Below, one piece after another: positions 54,248 through 63,374 of a stretch of 64,000 bases of DNA (the stretch's first letter is position 1; each line of letters begins with the position of its first letter). The stretch spans positions 2,542,001 through 2,606,000 of the forward strand of contig NZ_CP054052.1 of NCBI RefSeq assembly GCF_013283835.1, written 5' to 3'. This stretch comes from Poseidonibacter lekithochrous. GTDB lineage: Bacteria; Campylobacterota; Campylobacteria; Campylobacterales; Arcobacteraceae. Position numbers and translations under genes: made by a program. The notes under the pieces were generated by a model. That model was not told the origin of the DNA. It made no database searches and saw only the letters and a list, made by a program, of their open reading frames with translations.

Positions 54248-54714
54248 TGGATTATCATATAAGTAAAACAAATTTTGGAGAAACTCCAGACTTTGAATAT
54301 CCAAAAGCTCTTTTTTTAGAAGAAATGGGAGAAGAAAGATTAGTTAAACTATTTAGCGATTTTTATGATTTAATCATTGATAGTGATATAGGAAACTTCT
54401 TCCCTCAAGAAGAAGAGGAACTTGAAAAGATCAAAGCTCATAATGTTAAGTTTTTCATCGAAGCAGCAGGTGGTCCAAAGTACTACACTGAAGCTGTTGG
54501 ACATTTTGATATGTTAAAAACACATGAGCAATTCTCTATTACTGAAAAAGCAAGAAGAGAATGGCTGGGTACGATGGAAGAAGTTCTTAGAAAAGTTGAT
54601 ATTTCTGATGAAGCAAAACAGAGTTTCTGGGATTTTTTAGAGACGTTTTCAAAACATACAGTAAATGTTGGTGAAAGATTAGAATTAGAAGATTTAGTAG
54701 TAAATAAAGGATAG
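54247..54714 (+). CDS. Truncated haemoglobin, group 2-like
   Basis: 155 aa globin. B-helix [42 protein letters not shown] with probable proximal His in KTHEQF, and [12 protein letters not shown] follow the trHb group 2 plan; the GGPxxY turn is typical. About 25 extra residues precede the A helix and 15 follow. Likely binds O2 or NO for detoxification. GTG start overlaps the peptidase stop by one base; 2 bases before dapA. Confidence 0.85.
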   Translation: MDYHISKTNFGETPDFEYPKALFLEEMGEERLVKLFSDFYDLIIDSDIGNFFPQEEEELEKIKAHNVKFFIEAAGGPKYYTEAVGHFDMLKTHEQFSITEKARREWLGTMEEVLRKVDISDEAKQSFWDFLETFSKHTVNVGERLELEDLVVNKG

Positions 54715-54716
54715 AA

Positions 54717-55604
54717 ATGGAAATTATTACTGGTGCAATGACTGCACTTATTACACCATTTAAAAATGGTAAAGTTGATTTAGAAAAATATGAGTCTTTA
54801 ATTAAAAGACAAATTGAACAAGGTATGGATGCAGTTGTTCCTGTTGGAACTACTGGAGAGAGTGCTACATTATCACATCAAGAGCATAAAGATTGTATCT
54901 CTGTTGCTGTTGCCGCTTGTAAGGGAACAAATGTAAAAGTTATTGCTGGTGCTGGTTCAAATGCAACACATGAAGCTTGTGATATTGCTAAACATGCCCA
55001 AGATGTTGGAGCTCATGGATTATTATCAGTTACTCCATACTATAACAAACCAACTCAAGAAGGTCTATATCAACACTATAAAGCAATTGCTAATTCAGTA
55101 GAAATTCCATTTATGCTTTATAATGTACCAGGAAGAACTGGTGTTGATTTAGAAGCAGATACAACTATTAGATTATTTGACGATGTAGCAAATATCTATG
55201 CAATTAAAGAAGCTACAGGATCTTTAGAAAGAACTGTTGAACTTTTATCAAGAAGAAAAGACTTAGTAGTTGTTTCTGGTGATGATGCTATTGATTTCCC
55301 AATGTTAGTAAATGGTGGAAAAGGTATTATTTCTGTAACATCAAACATTTTACCAAACCTAAAATCTGAACTAGTTCATAGTGTAGAAGAAGGTAAATTT
55401 AATGTAGCAAGACAAATCAATGAGGATTTATATCCTTTAAACAAAGTATTATTCTGTGAAAGTAATCCAATACCTATTAAAGCAGCAATGTATTTAGCAG
55501 GATTATTAGATACATTAGAATACAGATTACCATTGACAGCTCCAAGTGCAGCAACAATGAAAAAATTAGAAGAAACTTTAAAATTATACGAGGTAATAAA
55601 ATAA
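54717..55604 (+). CDS. dapA: 4-hydroxy-tetrahydrodipicolinate synthase
   Basis: 295 aa TIM-barrel aldolase of lysine/diaminopimelate synthesis. [14 protein letters not shown] at the start, [27 protein letters not shown] with the catalytic Tyr (about 132) and [10 protein letters not shown] with the Schiff-base Lys (about 160). Complete; stop and next start overlap (TAATG). Confidence 0.95.
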   Translation: MEIITGAMTALITPFKNGKVDLEKYESLIKRQIEQGMDAVVPVGTTGESATLSHQEHKDCISVAVAACKGTNVKVIAGAGSNATHEACDIAKHAQDVGAHGLLSVTPYYNKPTQEGLYQHYKAIANSVEIPFMLYNVPGRTGVDLEADTTIRLFDDVANIYAIKEATGSLERTVELLSRRKDLVVVSGDDAIDFPMLVNGGKGIISVTSNILPNLKSELVHSVEEGKFNVARQINEDLYPLNKVLFCESNPIPIKAAMYLAGLLDTLEYRLPLTAPSAATMKKLEETLKLYEVIK

Positions 55605-56383
55605 TGAGTAATGAAATGCAAGGTAAAACTTTAGTAATTTCTGGTGGTACAAAAGGTATCGGTAAAGAGTGTGTATATAAATTTGCAAAAAATGGTGTAA
55701 ACGTAGCTTTTACATATAATTCAAATCAACAATTCGCTGAAGATATCTGTAAAGACGTAGAAGAAAAATATGGTGTTAAGTGTAAAGCTTACCCATTTAA
55801 TATTTTAGAGCCAGAAACATATAAAGAGTTATTCTTAGAAATTGACAAAGACTTCGATAGAGTTGATTTCTTTATTTCTAATGCAATGATTTACGGAAGA
55901 GCTGTTGTTGGTGGATATGGTAAATTTATGAAATTAAAACCAAGAGGTTTAAATAACATTTATACTGCAACGGTAAATGCATTTGTATGTGGTTCTCAAC
56001 AAGCTGCTAAAAGAATGCAAAAAGTTGGTGGGGGAGCTATTGTTTCTTTATCTTCTACTGGTAACTTAGTATATATTCCTAATTATTCAGGTCATGGTAC
56101 AAACAAAGCAGCAGTTGAAGCAATGGTAAGATATGCAGCAACTGAATTAGGTGAAATGAATATTAGAGTAAATGCTGTTTCAGGAGGTCCAATTGATACT
56201 GATGCATTAAAAGCATTTACAAACTATGAAGAAGTTAAACAAAAAACAATTGACTTATCTGCATTAAAAAGAATGGGACAACCAGAAGATTTAGCTCAAT
56301 CATGTTATTTCTTATGTACTAATGATGCTTCATGGATCACTTCTCAAACATTAATTGTTGATGGTGGGACTACTTTCAGATAA
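55604..56383 (+). CDS. fabL: Enoyl-ACP reductase, FabL-like SDR
   Basis: 259 aa SDR. NAD(P)-binding SGGTKGIGKE (about 13-22), YSGHGTNK (Y-x6-K spacing of enoyl-ACP reductases rather than YxxxK) and NAVSGGPIDTDALKAF, which strongly resembles Bacillus FabL (NAVSGGAIDTDALKHF). Reduces trans-2-enoyl-ACP in fatty-acid elongation. The same gene follows dapA in Campylobacter. Could instead be an uncharacterised paralogue if a FabI exists elsewhere. Confidence 0.82.
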   Translation: MSNEMQGKTLVISGGTKGIGKECVYKFAKNGVNVAFTYNSNQQFAEDICKDVEEKYGVKCKAYPFNILEPETYKELFLEIDKDFDRVDFFISNAMIYGRAVVGGYGKFMKLKPRGLNNIYTATVNAFVCGSQQAAKRMQKVGGGAIVSLSSTGNLVYIPNYSGHGTNKAAVEAMVRYAATELGEMNIRVNAVSGGPIDTDALKAFTNYEEVKQKTIDLSALKRMGQPEDLAQSCYFLCTNDASWITSQTLIVDGGTTFR

Positions 56384-56925
56384 TGAAAAATGCTTTAAAT
56401 TTACCAAATATTTTAGCACTTTTTAGAATAGCATTAGCTCCGCTAATGCTATGGTTTTTAATAGATAGAGATAATTCTATCTTCTCTACTTGGCACCCTT
56501 CTTGGTTTGATTATTTTGCTGGATTAATTTTTGTAATTGCTTCTGTTACTGATTTCTTTGATGGTTTTATTGCAAGATCATGGGATCAAATGACAAAACT
56601 AGGTGCAATTCTTGACCCATTAGCAGATAAAATGCTAATACTTGCTGGATTCTTAGGACTTATGGTAATAGATAGAGCTTCTGCTTGGGCTGTATTTTTA
56701 ATACTTTCAAGAGAATTTTTTATAACAGGATTACGTGTTGTTGCAGTAAGCGAAGGCAAAAATGTAGCTTCTACAATGGCAGGTAAAGTTAAAACTGTTG
56801 TACAAATGATTGCAATTGGTTTTTTAATTATGAACTGGCCTTTTGCTACTGAACTTTTATGGGCAGCTGTTGCTTTAACTTTATACTCTGGATACGAGTA
56901 TATTAGAGACTACTTTACAAATTAA
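56383..56925 (+). CDS. pgsA: CDP-diacylglycerol-glycerol-3-phosphate 3-phosphatidyltransferase
   Basis: 180 aa, about five helices. CDP-alcohol phosphatidyltransferase motif DFFDGFIARSWDQMTKLGAI followed by LDPLADK gives the D-x2-D-G-x2-A-R...G-x3-D-x3-D pattern. First committed step of phosphatidylglycerol synthesis. One-base overlap with the preceding gene, 15 bases before rseP. Confidence 0.93.
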   Translation: MKNALNLPNILALFRIALAPLMLWFLIDRDNSIFSTWHPSWFDYFAGLIFVIASVTDFFDGFIARSWDQMTKLGAILDPLADKMLILAGFLGLMVIDRASAWAVFLILSREFFITGLRVVAVSEGKNVASTMAGKVKTVVQMIAIGFLIMNWPFATELLWAAVALTLYSGYEYIRDYFTN

Positions 56926-56940
56926 TATTCGGAGTTTTTT

Positions 56941-57999
56941 TTGGGTACTATTACTTTTATACTTGTACTATCTTTTTTAGTATTTTTTCATGAACTAGGA
57001 CACTTTTTAGCTGCACGTTATTTTGGTGTTAAAGTTCATGTTTTTTCAATTGGTTTTGGAAAACAACTTTTCTCTAAAGAATGGAAAGGTACAACTTGGC
57101 AATTTGCATTAATACCTCTTGGTGGTTATGTAAAAATGAAAGGTCAAGATGATACAAAACCTATCAATGAAGAAGATGGTGATGATTCATATAATACAAA
57201 AAGTCCATGGCAAAGAATTGTAATTTTATTTGCAGGTCCTTTTGCTAACTTTATATTAGCTGCAATCTTATATTTTGTTATTGCTATATTAGGTGCTAGT
57301 GCATTAGCTCCAAGTATTGGTACAGTTGTTGAAAACTCGCCTGCTAAAAAAGCAGGTTTAATCAAAAATGATGAAATTTATAAAATAAACAATACTAATG
57401 TTCAAACATGGGAAGATATTGGAAAAGTAATTACTAATACTCAAGGACCTTTAAAATTTTATATTAAAAGAGATAATAAAAATATTGCAAAGACAATTAA
57501 TCCTTATATCTCTGATTCTCAAAATATGTTTAAAGAGAAAATCAAAAAAAGAATGATTGGTATTTCACCATCAGGAAAAGTAATAAAACTTGATTTATCA
57601 TTTGGCGAGTCCTTAGTATTTGCATATGAAAAAACTATTTTTGCATCTACAATGATTTTCCAAGGTGTTCAAAAGTTAATTCAAGGTGTTATTCCAAGTA
57701 GTGAAGTTGGAGGAGTACTTACAATAGGTAAAGTAGTTTCAGATGCTAGTGCATCTAGTATTATTGCTTTATTAAGTATTACTGCTTTAATCTCAGTTAA
57801 CTTAGGGGTTTTAAACCTACTTCCAATCCCAGCATTAGATGGTGGGCATATAATGTTTAACATATATGAAATGATTACAAGAAGAAAACCTAGTGATCAA
57901 GTATTTATGTTTTTAACAATTGCAGGATGGGTGATTCTTGCAGGACTTATGCTTCTAGGTATTTATAATGATATAACTAGAATTTTTTTAAATGATTAA
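56941..57999 (+). CDS. rseP: Site-2 intramembrane metalloprotease RseP
   Basis: 352 aa. Zinc motif FFHELGHF (about 16-23) in the first helix, one PDZ domain (about 115-190, GTVVENSPAKKAGLIKNDEIYKI) and the C-terminal LNLLPIPALDGGH. TTG start with CGGAG upstream. Cleaves transmembrane anti-sigma factors or leader peptides. Only one PDZ domain is evident, as in other members of this phylum. Confidence 0.93.
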   Translation: MGTITFILVLSFLVFFHELGHFLAARYFGVKVHVFSIGFGKQLFSKEWKGTTWQFALIPLGGYVKMKGQDDTKPINEEDGDDSYNTKSPWQRIVILFAGPFANFILAAILYFVIAILGASALAPSIGTVVENSPAKKAGLIKNDEIYKINNTNVQTWEDIGKVITNTQGPLKFYIKRDNKNIAKTINPYISDSQNMFKEKIKKRMIGISPSGKVIKLDLSFGESLVFAYEKTIFASTMIFQGVQKLIQGVIPSSEVGGVLTIGKVVSDASASSIIALLSITALISVNLGVLNLLPIPALDGGHIMFNIYEMITRRKPSDQVFMFLTIAGWVILAGLMLLGIYNDITRIFLND

Positions 58000-58016
58000 A
58001 AGAGAGAAACAATAAA

Positions 58017-58697
58017 ATGAATAAACAATTAGCAACTAAAAATTTAGATGATATTATCACAAGAGTAGAAGGTGCAAGACTTAAGATATCAGAACACCAT
58101 ATTGTAAAAATTATTGGTATTTCAAAATATTCAGAAGTAAATGACGTAGCTACATTATATGAAGCAGGTCAAAGAGCTTTTGGTGAAAATAAAGTTCAAG
58201 ATTTAAAAACAAAAAGTGATGAACTAGATGAACTACCAATTGAATGGCATTTTGTAGGTAGGTTACAAAAAAATAAAATCAATAATCTTATTGATATAAA
58301 ACCATCACTTGTTCAATCTCTAGATTCACTTGATTTAGCACAGGAATTTAATAAGAAATTAGAAGCAAAAGATAAAAAAATCAATGCTCTACTTCAAATT
58401 AATTCTGCAAATGAAGATTCTAAAACTGGAGTAAATCCAGAAGAAGCAGTATCAATTTATAAAGAAATCTTAGATACATGTCCAAACATAAGACTAAAAG
58501 GTGTTATGAGTATTGGAGCACATGTAGAAGATGAAAAAATTATTAAAGATTCATTTAAAACTACTAAAAAAATCTATGATGAATTAGTTCCATTTGGAGC
58601 TAAATATTGTTCTATGGGAATGAGTTCTGATTACGAATTAGCAATTGCATGCGGATCGAATATGATTAGAGTTGGTTCTACTTTATTTAAAGACTAA
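58017..58697 (+). CDS. YggS-family PLP homeostasis protein
   Basis: 226 aa alanine-racemase-like barrel without racemase activity. PLP Lys in IIGISKYSEV (about 37), GENKVQDLKTK, WHFVGRLQKNKI, INSANEDSKTG and GMSSDYELAI are PLPBP signatures. Controls free PLP levels. Last gene of the + strand run. Confidence 0.92.
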   Translation: MNKQLATKNLDDIITRVEGARLKISEHHIVKIIGISKYSEVNDVATLYEAGQRAFGENKVQDLKTKSDELDELPIEWHFVGRLQKNKINNLIDIKPSLVQSLDSLDLAQEFNKKLEAKDKKINALLQINSANEDSKTGVNPEEAVSIYKEILDTCPNIRLKGVMSIGAHVEDEKIIKDSFKTTKKIYDELVPFGAKYCSMGMSSDYELAIACGSNMIRVGSTLFKD

Positions 58698-58714
58698 TTT
58701 AGTCTTTAAATAAA
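58682..58714. terminator. Perfect 33-base palindromic bidirectional terminator
   Basis: 16-bp arms around a single centre T at 58698, core AAAGACTAA / TTAGTCTTT. T-rich on both sides; it lies between the convergent YggS and tautomerase stops. Confidence 0.8.
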
Positions 58715-58715
58715 T

Positions 58716-58937
58716 CTACTTTGAAAGCTCTTTTGCTTCTTTTCTAACTTCAGTAATAGTTTTACCTCCAACTGAATAATTATCAGTAGAAATCTCTTCT
58801 ATTATAACTACAGCTGTTTTTCCACCACGACCAAAGATATCATCAAATAATCTTGCCATACCTTTATGTAATTTTTGTTTCTGCTCTAATGTTGCTCCAC
58901 CATCTTCTTCTGTCATCTTTACATTTATTATTGGCAT
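58716..58937 (-). CDS. 4-oxalocrotonate tautomerase family protein
   Basis: 73 aa. Begins MPIINVKM with the catalytic Pro1 after Met removal; GRGGKTAVVIIEEIS region fits the family. A small oligomeric tautomerase. End of a three-gene operon with a monooxygenase (1 base apart: start at 58937, stop at 58938) and an MFS transporter. Confidence 0.87.
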   Translation of the reverse strand: MPIINVKMTEEDGGATLEQKQKLHKGMARLFDDIFGRGGKTAVVIIEEISTDNYSVGGKTITEVRKEAKELSK

Positions 58938-59261
58938 TTAATTCTCCTTGAATTCACTTGTTTCCATTGTATAATCTTTATAAACCTCAGCTAATCTAAT
59001 TCTATAATCTTTAAATAATTTTGCTCTACCTGCAGCTTGTGCATTCATATGATCAAGATTCTTTTTCCAATTATCTATATCTTCTTTTCTTTCCCAAAAA
59101 GATAAGGATAATAATTTACCTTCATTTACTAAAGATTCAAATCTCTCAATAGAAATAAATCCAGGCATTGTTACTAATATCTCTTTTAATTTTGCAGCAA
59201 TTGCTAAATACTGCTCTTGCCCACCCTCTTCTAATTCTACTTCAAATATAACCGCAAACAT
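58938..59261 (-). CDS. Antibiotic biosynthesis monooxygenase (ABM) family protein
   Basis: 107 aa ferredoxin-like fold. FAVIFEVELEEGGQEQYLAIAAKLKEIL and FISIERFESLVNEGKLLSLSFWE (two segments) are the ABM pattern; relatives act on quinols or haem-like substrates. Follows the MFS gene without a gap. Confidence 0.82.
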   Translation of the reverse strand: MFAVIFEVELEEGGQEQYLAIAAKLKEILVTMPGFISIERFESLVNEGKLLSLSFWERKEDIDNWKKNLDHMNAQAAGRAKLFKDYRIRLAEVYKDYTMETSEFKEN

Positions 59262-60452
59262 TTATTCTCCTTTTAATTTAAATACTTTTGTAAATATCAA
59301 TAATAAAATCCCAATTGATACAATAAAAGCTGTAACAAATAAAACATAATCATAATTTTTAAACTCTTCAATTAGTGCAACACTATACAAAGGAGCTAAT
59401 ACTTGCCCTATTCCATAAGCTGTTGTTAAAGCACCCATTAACAATACAGGATTACTCCCCGCTAATTTCCCACCTAAATTCATAAATAATGCAACTAGTC
59501 CAACAAATGTTCCACCATATAATATTCCTGATAAAAGATTTAAATATACATTATTTGTAAGTGCTGAAATTAATATTCCTATTACTTGAATAAACATTGC
59601 AAGCATTATTATATTAACACTTCCATATCTATGGGCTAATAACATCCATATTATACAAGAAGGAATTCCTGCTAATCCAACTAAAGTCCAAGTAAAACTA
59701 CCAAAACCTTCCAGTCCGTCTAAAGAATTAATTATATCAGGTAAAAAAGTACCTTGAACAACCATTCCTACACCTTCACAAAAATATGCAATAATTAATA
59801 GTATTACAAAAGGTGAAAATAATTTTTTATCAATTGTATGTTTAACACTACTATTTTGTAACTTCTTATCAAAAGATAAAATATACATTGAATATAAAGA
59901 AACAATAAAAGCAAAAATAGTTAATACAATCCATGAAAATTGCCAAGTACCATTAAAATAAAACACAGTTCTTACTATTAAATCACTAATTAAAATAGAA
60001 AATCCAATTCCCGAGAAATGAATTCCCATTGCTTTTGTTTTATTCTCAATATTTAATTTACTCATAACAATTGCAGAACCAACTACTAAAGCCATAGCAG
60101 CACCAAATCCTGCCAATACTCTTGATATCATCCAAACTATATCATTTGTGCTAATACCTAATATAAGCGTTGTTACAATACACAAAAACATACCAATTCT
60201 AAAAAACTTAACTTTTGTATTTATATCTTTTATAAATACAGCAAAAATTGAACCTGCTAAATATCCTATATAGTTTACAGAGGCTAATACTCCAGCAAAA
60301 CTAACACTCAAATAATCATCTAACATGGGAGGTAATAATGATGTAAATACAAATCTAGCAACACCCACACCCACAACTAATGAAATAATTCCAGCAAGGA
60401 TAATTGCAGCATTAGCATTTTTATCTAATAAAACTTTTGTATTCATATTCAT
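59262..60452 (-). CDS. YbfB/YjiJ-family MFS transporter
   Basis: 396 aa, 12 helices. GVGVARFVFTSLLPPMLDDY (about 26-45), where ARF-x(5)-P is the YbfB/YjiJ signature, and GFGAAMALVVGSAIV. First gene of the operon with the monooxygenase and tautomerase; start ATG 60452 with AAGGAAGGA upstream. Substrate unknown; the enzymes beside it suggest an aromatic or quinoid compound. Confidence 0.87.
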   Translation of the reverse strand: MNMNTKVLLDKNANAAIILAGIISLVVGVGVARFVFTSLLPPMLDDYLSVSFAGVLASVNYIGYLAGSIFAVFIKDINTKVKFFRIGMFLCIVTTLILGISTNDIVWMISRVLAGFGAAMALVVGSAIVMSKLNIENKTKAMGIHFSGIGFSILISDLIVRTVFYFNGTWQFSWIVLTIFAFIVSLYSMYILSFDKKLQNSSVKHTIDKKLFSPFVILLIIAYFCEGVGMVVQGTFLPDIINSLDGLEGFGSFTWTLVGLAGIPSCIIWMLLAHRYGSVNIIMLAMFIQVIGILISALTNNVYLNLLSGILYGGTFVGLVALFMNLGGKLAGSNPVLLMGALTTAYGIGQVLAPLYSVALIEEFKNYDYVLFVTAFIVSIGILLLIFTKVFKLKGE

Positions 60453-60466
60453 CCTTCCTTTAATTT

Positions 60467-60501
60467 GTGTTATAATATCACTAAAAATGATGTTATGTCA
60501 A
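60467..60501. promoter_or_regulatory. Divergent promoters with LysR box between MFS operon and regulator
   Basis: TCACTAAAAATGA (60478-60490) is a T-N11-A LysR box with TCA/TGA dyad. On the minus strand TTGACA (60501-60496) and TATTAT (60477-60472), 18 bases apart, form the MFS operon promoter, and the box fills the spacer. On the + strand TGTTATAAT (60468-60476) is an extended -10 for the regulator. Confidence 0.65.
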
Positions 60502-60538
60502 ATACTAAATCATGATTAATGATATAAGGAAATATGAT

Positions 60539-61366
60539 ATGGATTCTAATTTACTAAAAGTATTCGTCGAAGTTGCAAAAGAAAAAAGTATTACAAAAGC
60601 CGCAAATAAGTTAAATTTTGCCCAATCAAATGTTACTTCAAGAATAAAACAACTTGAAAAATCTTTAGGATTTTCCCTATTTCATAGAGTGCCAAAAGGT
60701 GTGATATTAAGTAATGAAGGTGAAAAATTATATCCTAGAGCATGTGAAATAGTTAAGAAAATTGAAGAAGTTACATATGATATGAAAAACATCAATAAAC
60801 AAGAACATTTAATTATAGGTTCGACTGAATCAAATGCAGCTACAAGAATTGTTTCTTTCTTATTGCAAGTGCATAAAGATTACCCAGATATGAATCTAGA
60901 ATTAATCACAAATACAACAAGAGATATAACAAAAGAGTTATTAGAATACAAAGTTGATATTGCATTTATTAGTGGAGAGCCTAAAAGTGATGAACTTATC
61001 ATTTTAAATAAAGTATTAGAAACAATTGTTTTAGTAGAACCTAAAAAAGAGACTTGCCCTGATGTATTTTTATCATTTAAAAATGGTTGTGCTTATAATG
61101 AATTCGGTCAAAACTATCTAAAACAAATTTCAAATAATGAACACAAGAATTTAGAATTTGGTAACTATGAAACTATCTTAGGTTGTGTAAAAGCAGGAAT
61201 GGGAAAAAGTCTACTTCCACTAAGTATTGTAAAAAAACTCAATTATGAAAATGAGTTAAGAATTACAGAACTTCCAAAAGAGTTAGCAAATATGCCAACA
61301 TGTATGGTATGTAGAAAAGATTGTATTCCAAAAATAAGAGAATATTTAGAAGAGTATAAATTATAA
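60539..61366 (+). CDS. LysR-family transcriptional regulator
   Basis: 275 aa from ATG 60539 (AAGGAA 8 bases upstream); an in-frame ATG at 60512 adds nine residues but contains that ribosome site inside its codons. N-terminal winged helix (about 1-60, ITKAANKLNFAQSNVTSRIKQLEKSLGFSLF) and effector domain (about 85-270). Probably controls the divergent MFS / monooxygenase / tautomerase operon through the LysR box. Confidence 0.9.
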   Translation: MDSNLLKVFVEVAKEKSITKAANKLNFAQSNVTSRIKQLEKSLGFSLFHRVPKGVILSNEGEKLYPRACEIVKKIEEVTYDMKNINKQEHLIIGSTESNAATRIVSFLLQVHKDYPDMNLELITNTTRDITKELLEYKVDIAFISGEPKSDELIILNKVLETIVLVEPKKETCPDVFLSFKNGCAYNEFGQNYLKQISNNEHKNLEFGNYETILGCVKAGMGKSLLPLSIVKKLNYENELRITELPKELANMPTCMVCRKDCIPKIREYLEEYKL

Positions 61367-61368
61367 TT

Positions 61369-63195
61369 CTAATCTAATGGTAATTCAATAAAAAATTTTG
61401 CTCCATCATCAGTATTTTGAGCATAAATTCTTCCCATTAAACTATCAGTAATTATCTTATAACTCATATGTAAGCCAAGCCCTGTACCTTGAGTTTTATG
61501 TTTAGTTGTAAAGTATGGTTCAAAGATACGAGGCATAATATCATCTGGAATTCCACCTCCATTATCTTCAATTGAAATTACTATCTTTTTATTTAAGTGA
61601 ATCAGATTTACTTTGATATACGCATCATCAACCTCTTTATCAATTATTACATCTTTTGCATTATTAATTACATTAATTATTACTTCAGATAACTCTCCTG
61701 AAATAGTATTAATACAAATTGGACTTAGTTTATTTATATTGTTCTCTAGTTCAATAAAATTATCTCGCAAAGAAGAATTAACAATATCAAGTGCCATATT
61801 TATACTATCTTGTAAAATAATGTCCTTATACTCTTTTCCTTCTGTTAAAAAATTTCTAAAGGTATCAATTGTTTCAGATAAGTATTGTGTTTTCTCAACT
61901 ATTTTATCCATATGAACAGGCAATTCTTCATAATCATACTGACCAAACTGATGTCTTAATTTTATTCCTGAAGCATTTGTTGAAATAAGACTTAATGGTT
62001 GTCTCCATTGGTGGGCAATATTACCAATCATATCCCCCATAGCTGCAAGTTTTGCTTGGGCAAATAATTGTTCTTCTTTCTCTTTATTTTTTTTAATTTC
62101 TTCTTTTACTTTATGTTCAAGATTTTCATTTAGTTCTTGCAACTCTTTTGTTTTTTCACTTACCTTATGCCCTAAAACAACATTTAGTTTTTTTGTATCT
62201 TTTAAAATAAAAAATAGCTTTTTTAGATATTTTGAAAAAAGAATACTCATTAATAGAGATAATAAAACAATAATTAAAGAAACAATCAAGTACTGGTTTA
62301 ATTTCTCTTTTTGATTTTTTACTAAATACTCATTTTTAAACTGTACTAGTATTTTGAGTTTTTCAGGAGTATCAAAATCTAAGCTTTTTGATATAAATTT
62401 TTTATTTTGAATCAAATTATCTTTTAGTATATATTTTGTATAAATATTAAATTCATTTTCTAATGCATTTTCTTCATTATTATAAAAAGACCAATTTTTT
62501 GTATTGTCATGATGGACTAAATAGTCACCCTTTTCATTTAATAAAATAATATCATATAAAGAAGTATGTATTAACTCATTTAAAGCATCTGCCATAAAAT
62601 AATTGATGATTAAAACTCCAGCAAATTCATTATTAAAAGATATTGGTAACATAGCTCGAAGTGTTGGAATAAAAGGTTTTATAACTTTTCCCTTTTCCAT
62701 ATTTAAATCAATATTTGAATACCATACTTTTTCAATCTCTTTTTCTTTTGAGTCAGAAAAATAGTATCTATTTGATTTATTCTGTAAACCATTTTTATTT
62801 ACAATAATAGGTTTTAAATCTTTGTTCTTTCTATCAATTCTAATTTTTTCAATACCATTTTTATCAATAAATCTAAACTGCATAATATTTTTATTTATAC
62901 TTGATATTGTAAGAAAGATATCATCAAGTTCACTTTTATATAATTTTGGATTATTTAAATACTTATTAAAATAGTTTGATTTACGAGTAGACTCTAAAAT
63001 ATCTTTTGGAGTGTTAAAATAAGATGAAAATGTCTTTTCTTTTTCTTTAATTTTCGACAAGGCATTATTCATTGCTGTTTTTTCTAATTGGTCTGAGAAA
63101 AATGTCATATCTACTAAGACAAATGTTATTATAAGACCTAAAGAAAAAACGAAAAAGTACGATGATATTTTTTGATGTTCCGTTATTTTATTCAT
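61369..63195 (-). CDS. Orphan histidine kinase with periplasmic Cache domain
   Basis: 608 aa. Helix about 12-30, periplasmic double-Cache region (about 40-295) with IMQFRFIDKNGIEKIRIDR and DIILLNEKGDYLVHHD, helix about 301-321, coiled coil about 340-380, H-box AAMGDMIGNIAHQWRQPL with H396, N-box VINNAKDVI and G2 GTGLGLHMS. No response regulator nearby. A conserved kinase core shared with the proteins at 1160 and 17392. Ligand unknown, perhaps a carboxylate or amino acid as for other Cache domains. Confidence 0.9.
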   Translation of the reverse strand: MNKITEHQKISSYFFVFSLGLIITFVLVDMTFFSDQLEKTAMNNALSKIKEKEKTFSSYFNTPKDILESTRKSNYFNKYLNNPKLYKSELDDIFLTISSINKNIMQFRFIDKNGIEKIRIDRKNKDLKPIIVNKNGLQNKSNRYYFSDSKEKEIEKVWYSNIDLNMEKGKVIKPFIPTLRAMLPISFNNEFAGVLIINYFMADALNELIHTSLYDIILLNEKGDYLVHHDNTKNWSFYNNEENALENEFNIYTKYILKDNLIQNKKFISKSLDFDTPEKLKILVQFKNEYLVKNQKEKLNQYLIVSLIIVLLSLLMSILFSKYLKKLFFILKDTKKLNVVLGHKVSEKTKELQELNENLEHKVKEEIKKNKEKEEQLFAQAKLAAMGDMIGNIAHQWRQPLSLISTNASGIKLRHQFGQYDYEELPVHMDKIVEKTQYLSETIDTFRNFLTEGKEYKDIILQDSINMALDIVNSSLRDNFIELENNINKLSPICINTISGELSEVIINVINNAKDVIIDKEVDDAYIKVNLIHLNKKIVISIEDNGGGIPDDIMPRIFEPYFTTKHKTQGTGLGLHMSYKIITDSLMGRIYAQNTDDGAKFFIELPLD

Positions 63196-63333
63196 TTTCT
63201 AATCTATGTTAATTTTATTGATATTATTATTTTATCACAGTAAGTATTATTATCTATTAAAATATAGGGTTTTTAGTTATAAATATACATATTTTATTAT
63301 TATTTAAATATAGAAAAGATTATTTTTATTAAG

Positions 63334-63369
63334 AGATAACTTTTATTAAATATTCAATAAAAGTTATCT
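63334..63369 (-). terminator. Terminator of trpC
   Basis: 14-bp perfect stem AGATAACTTTTATT (63334-63347) / AATAAAAGTTATCT (63356-63369), 8-base loop, just after the trpC stop in the minus direction. Confidence 0.7.
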
Positions 63370-63374
63370 TATTG

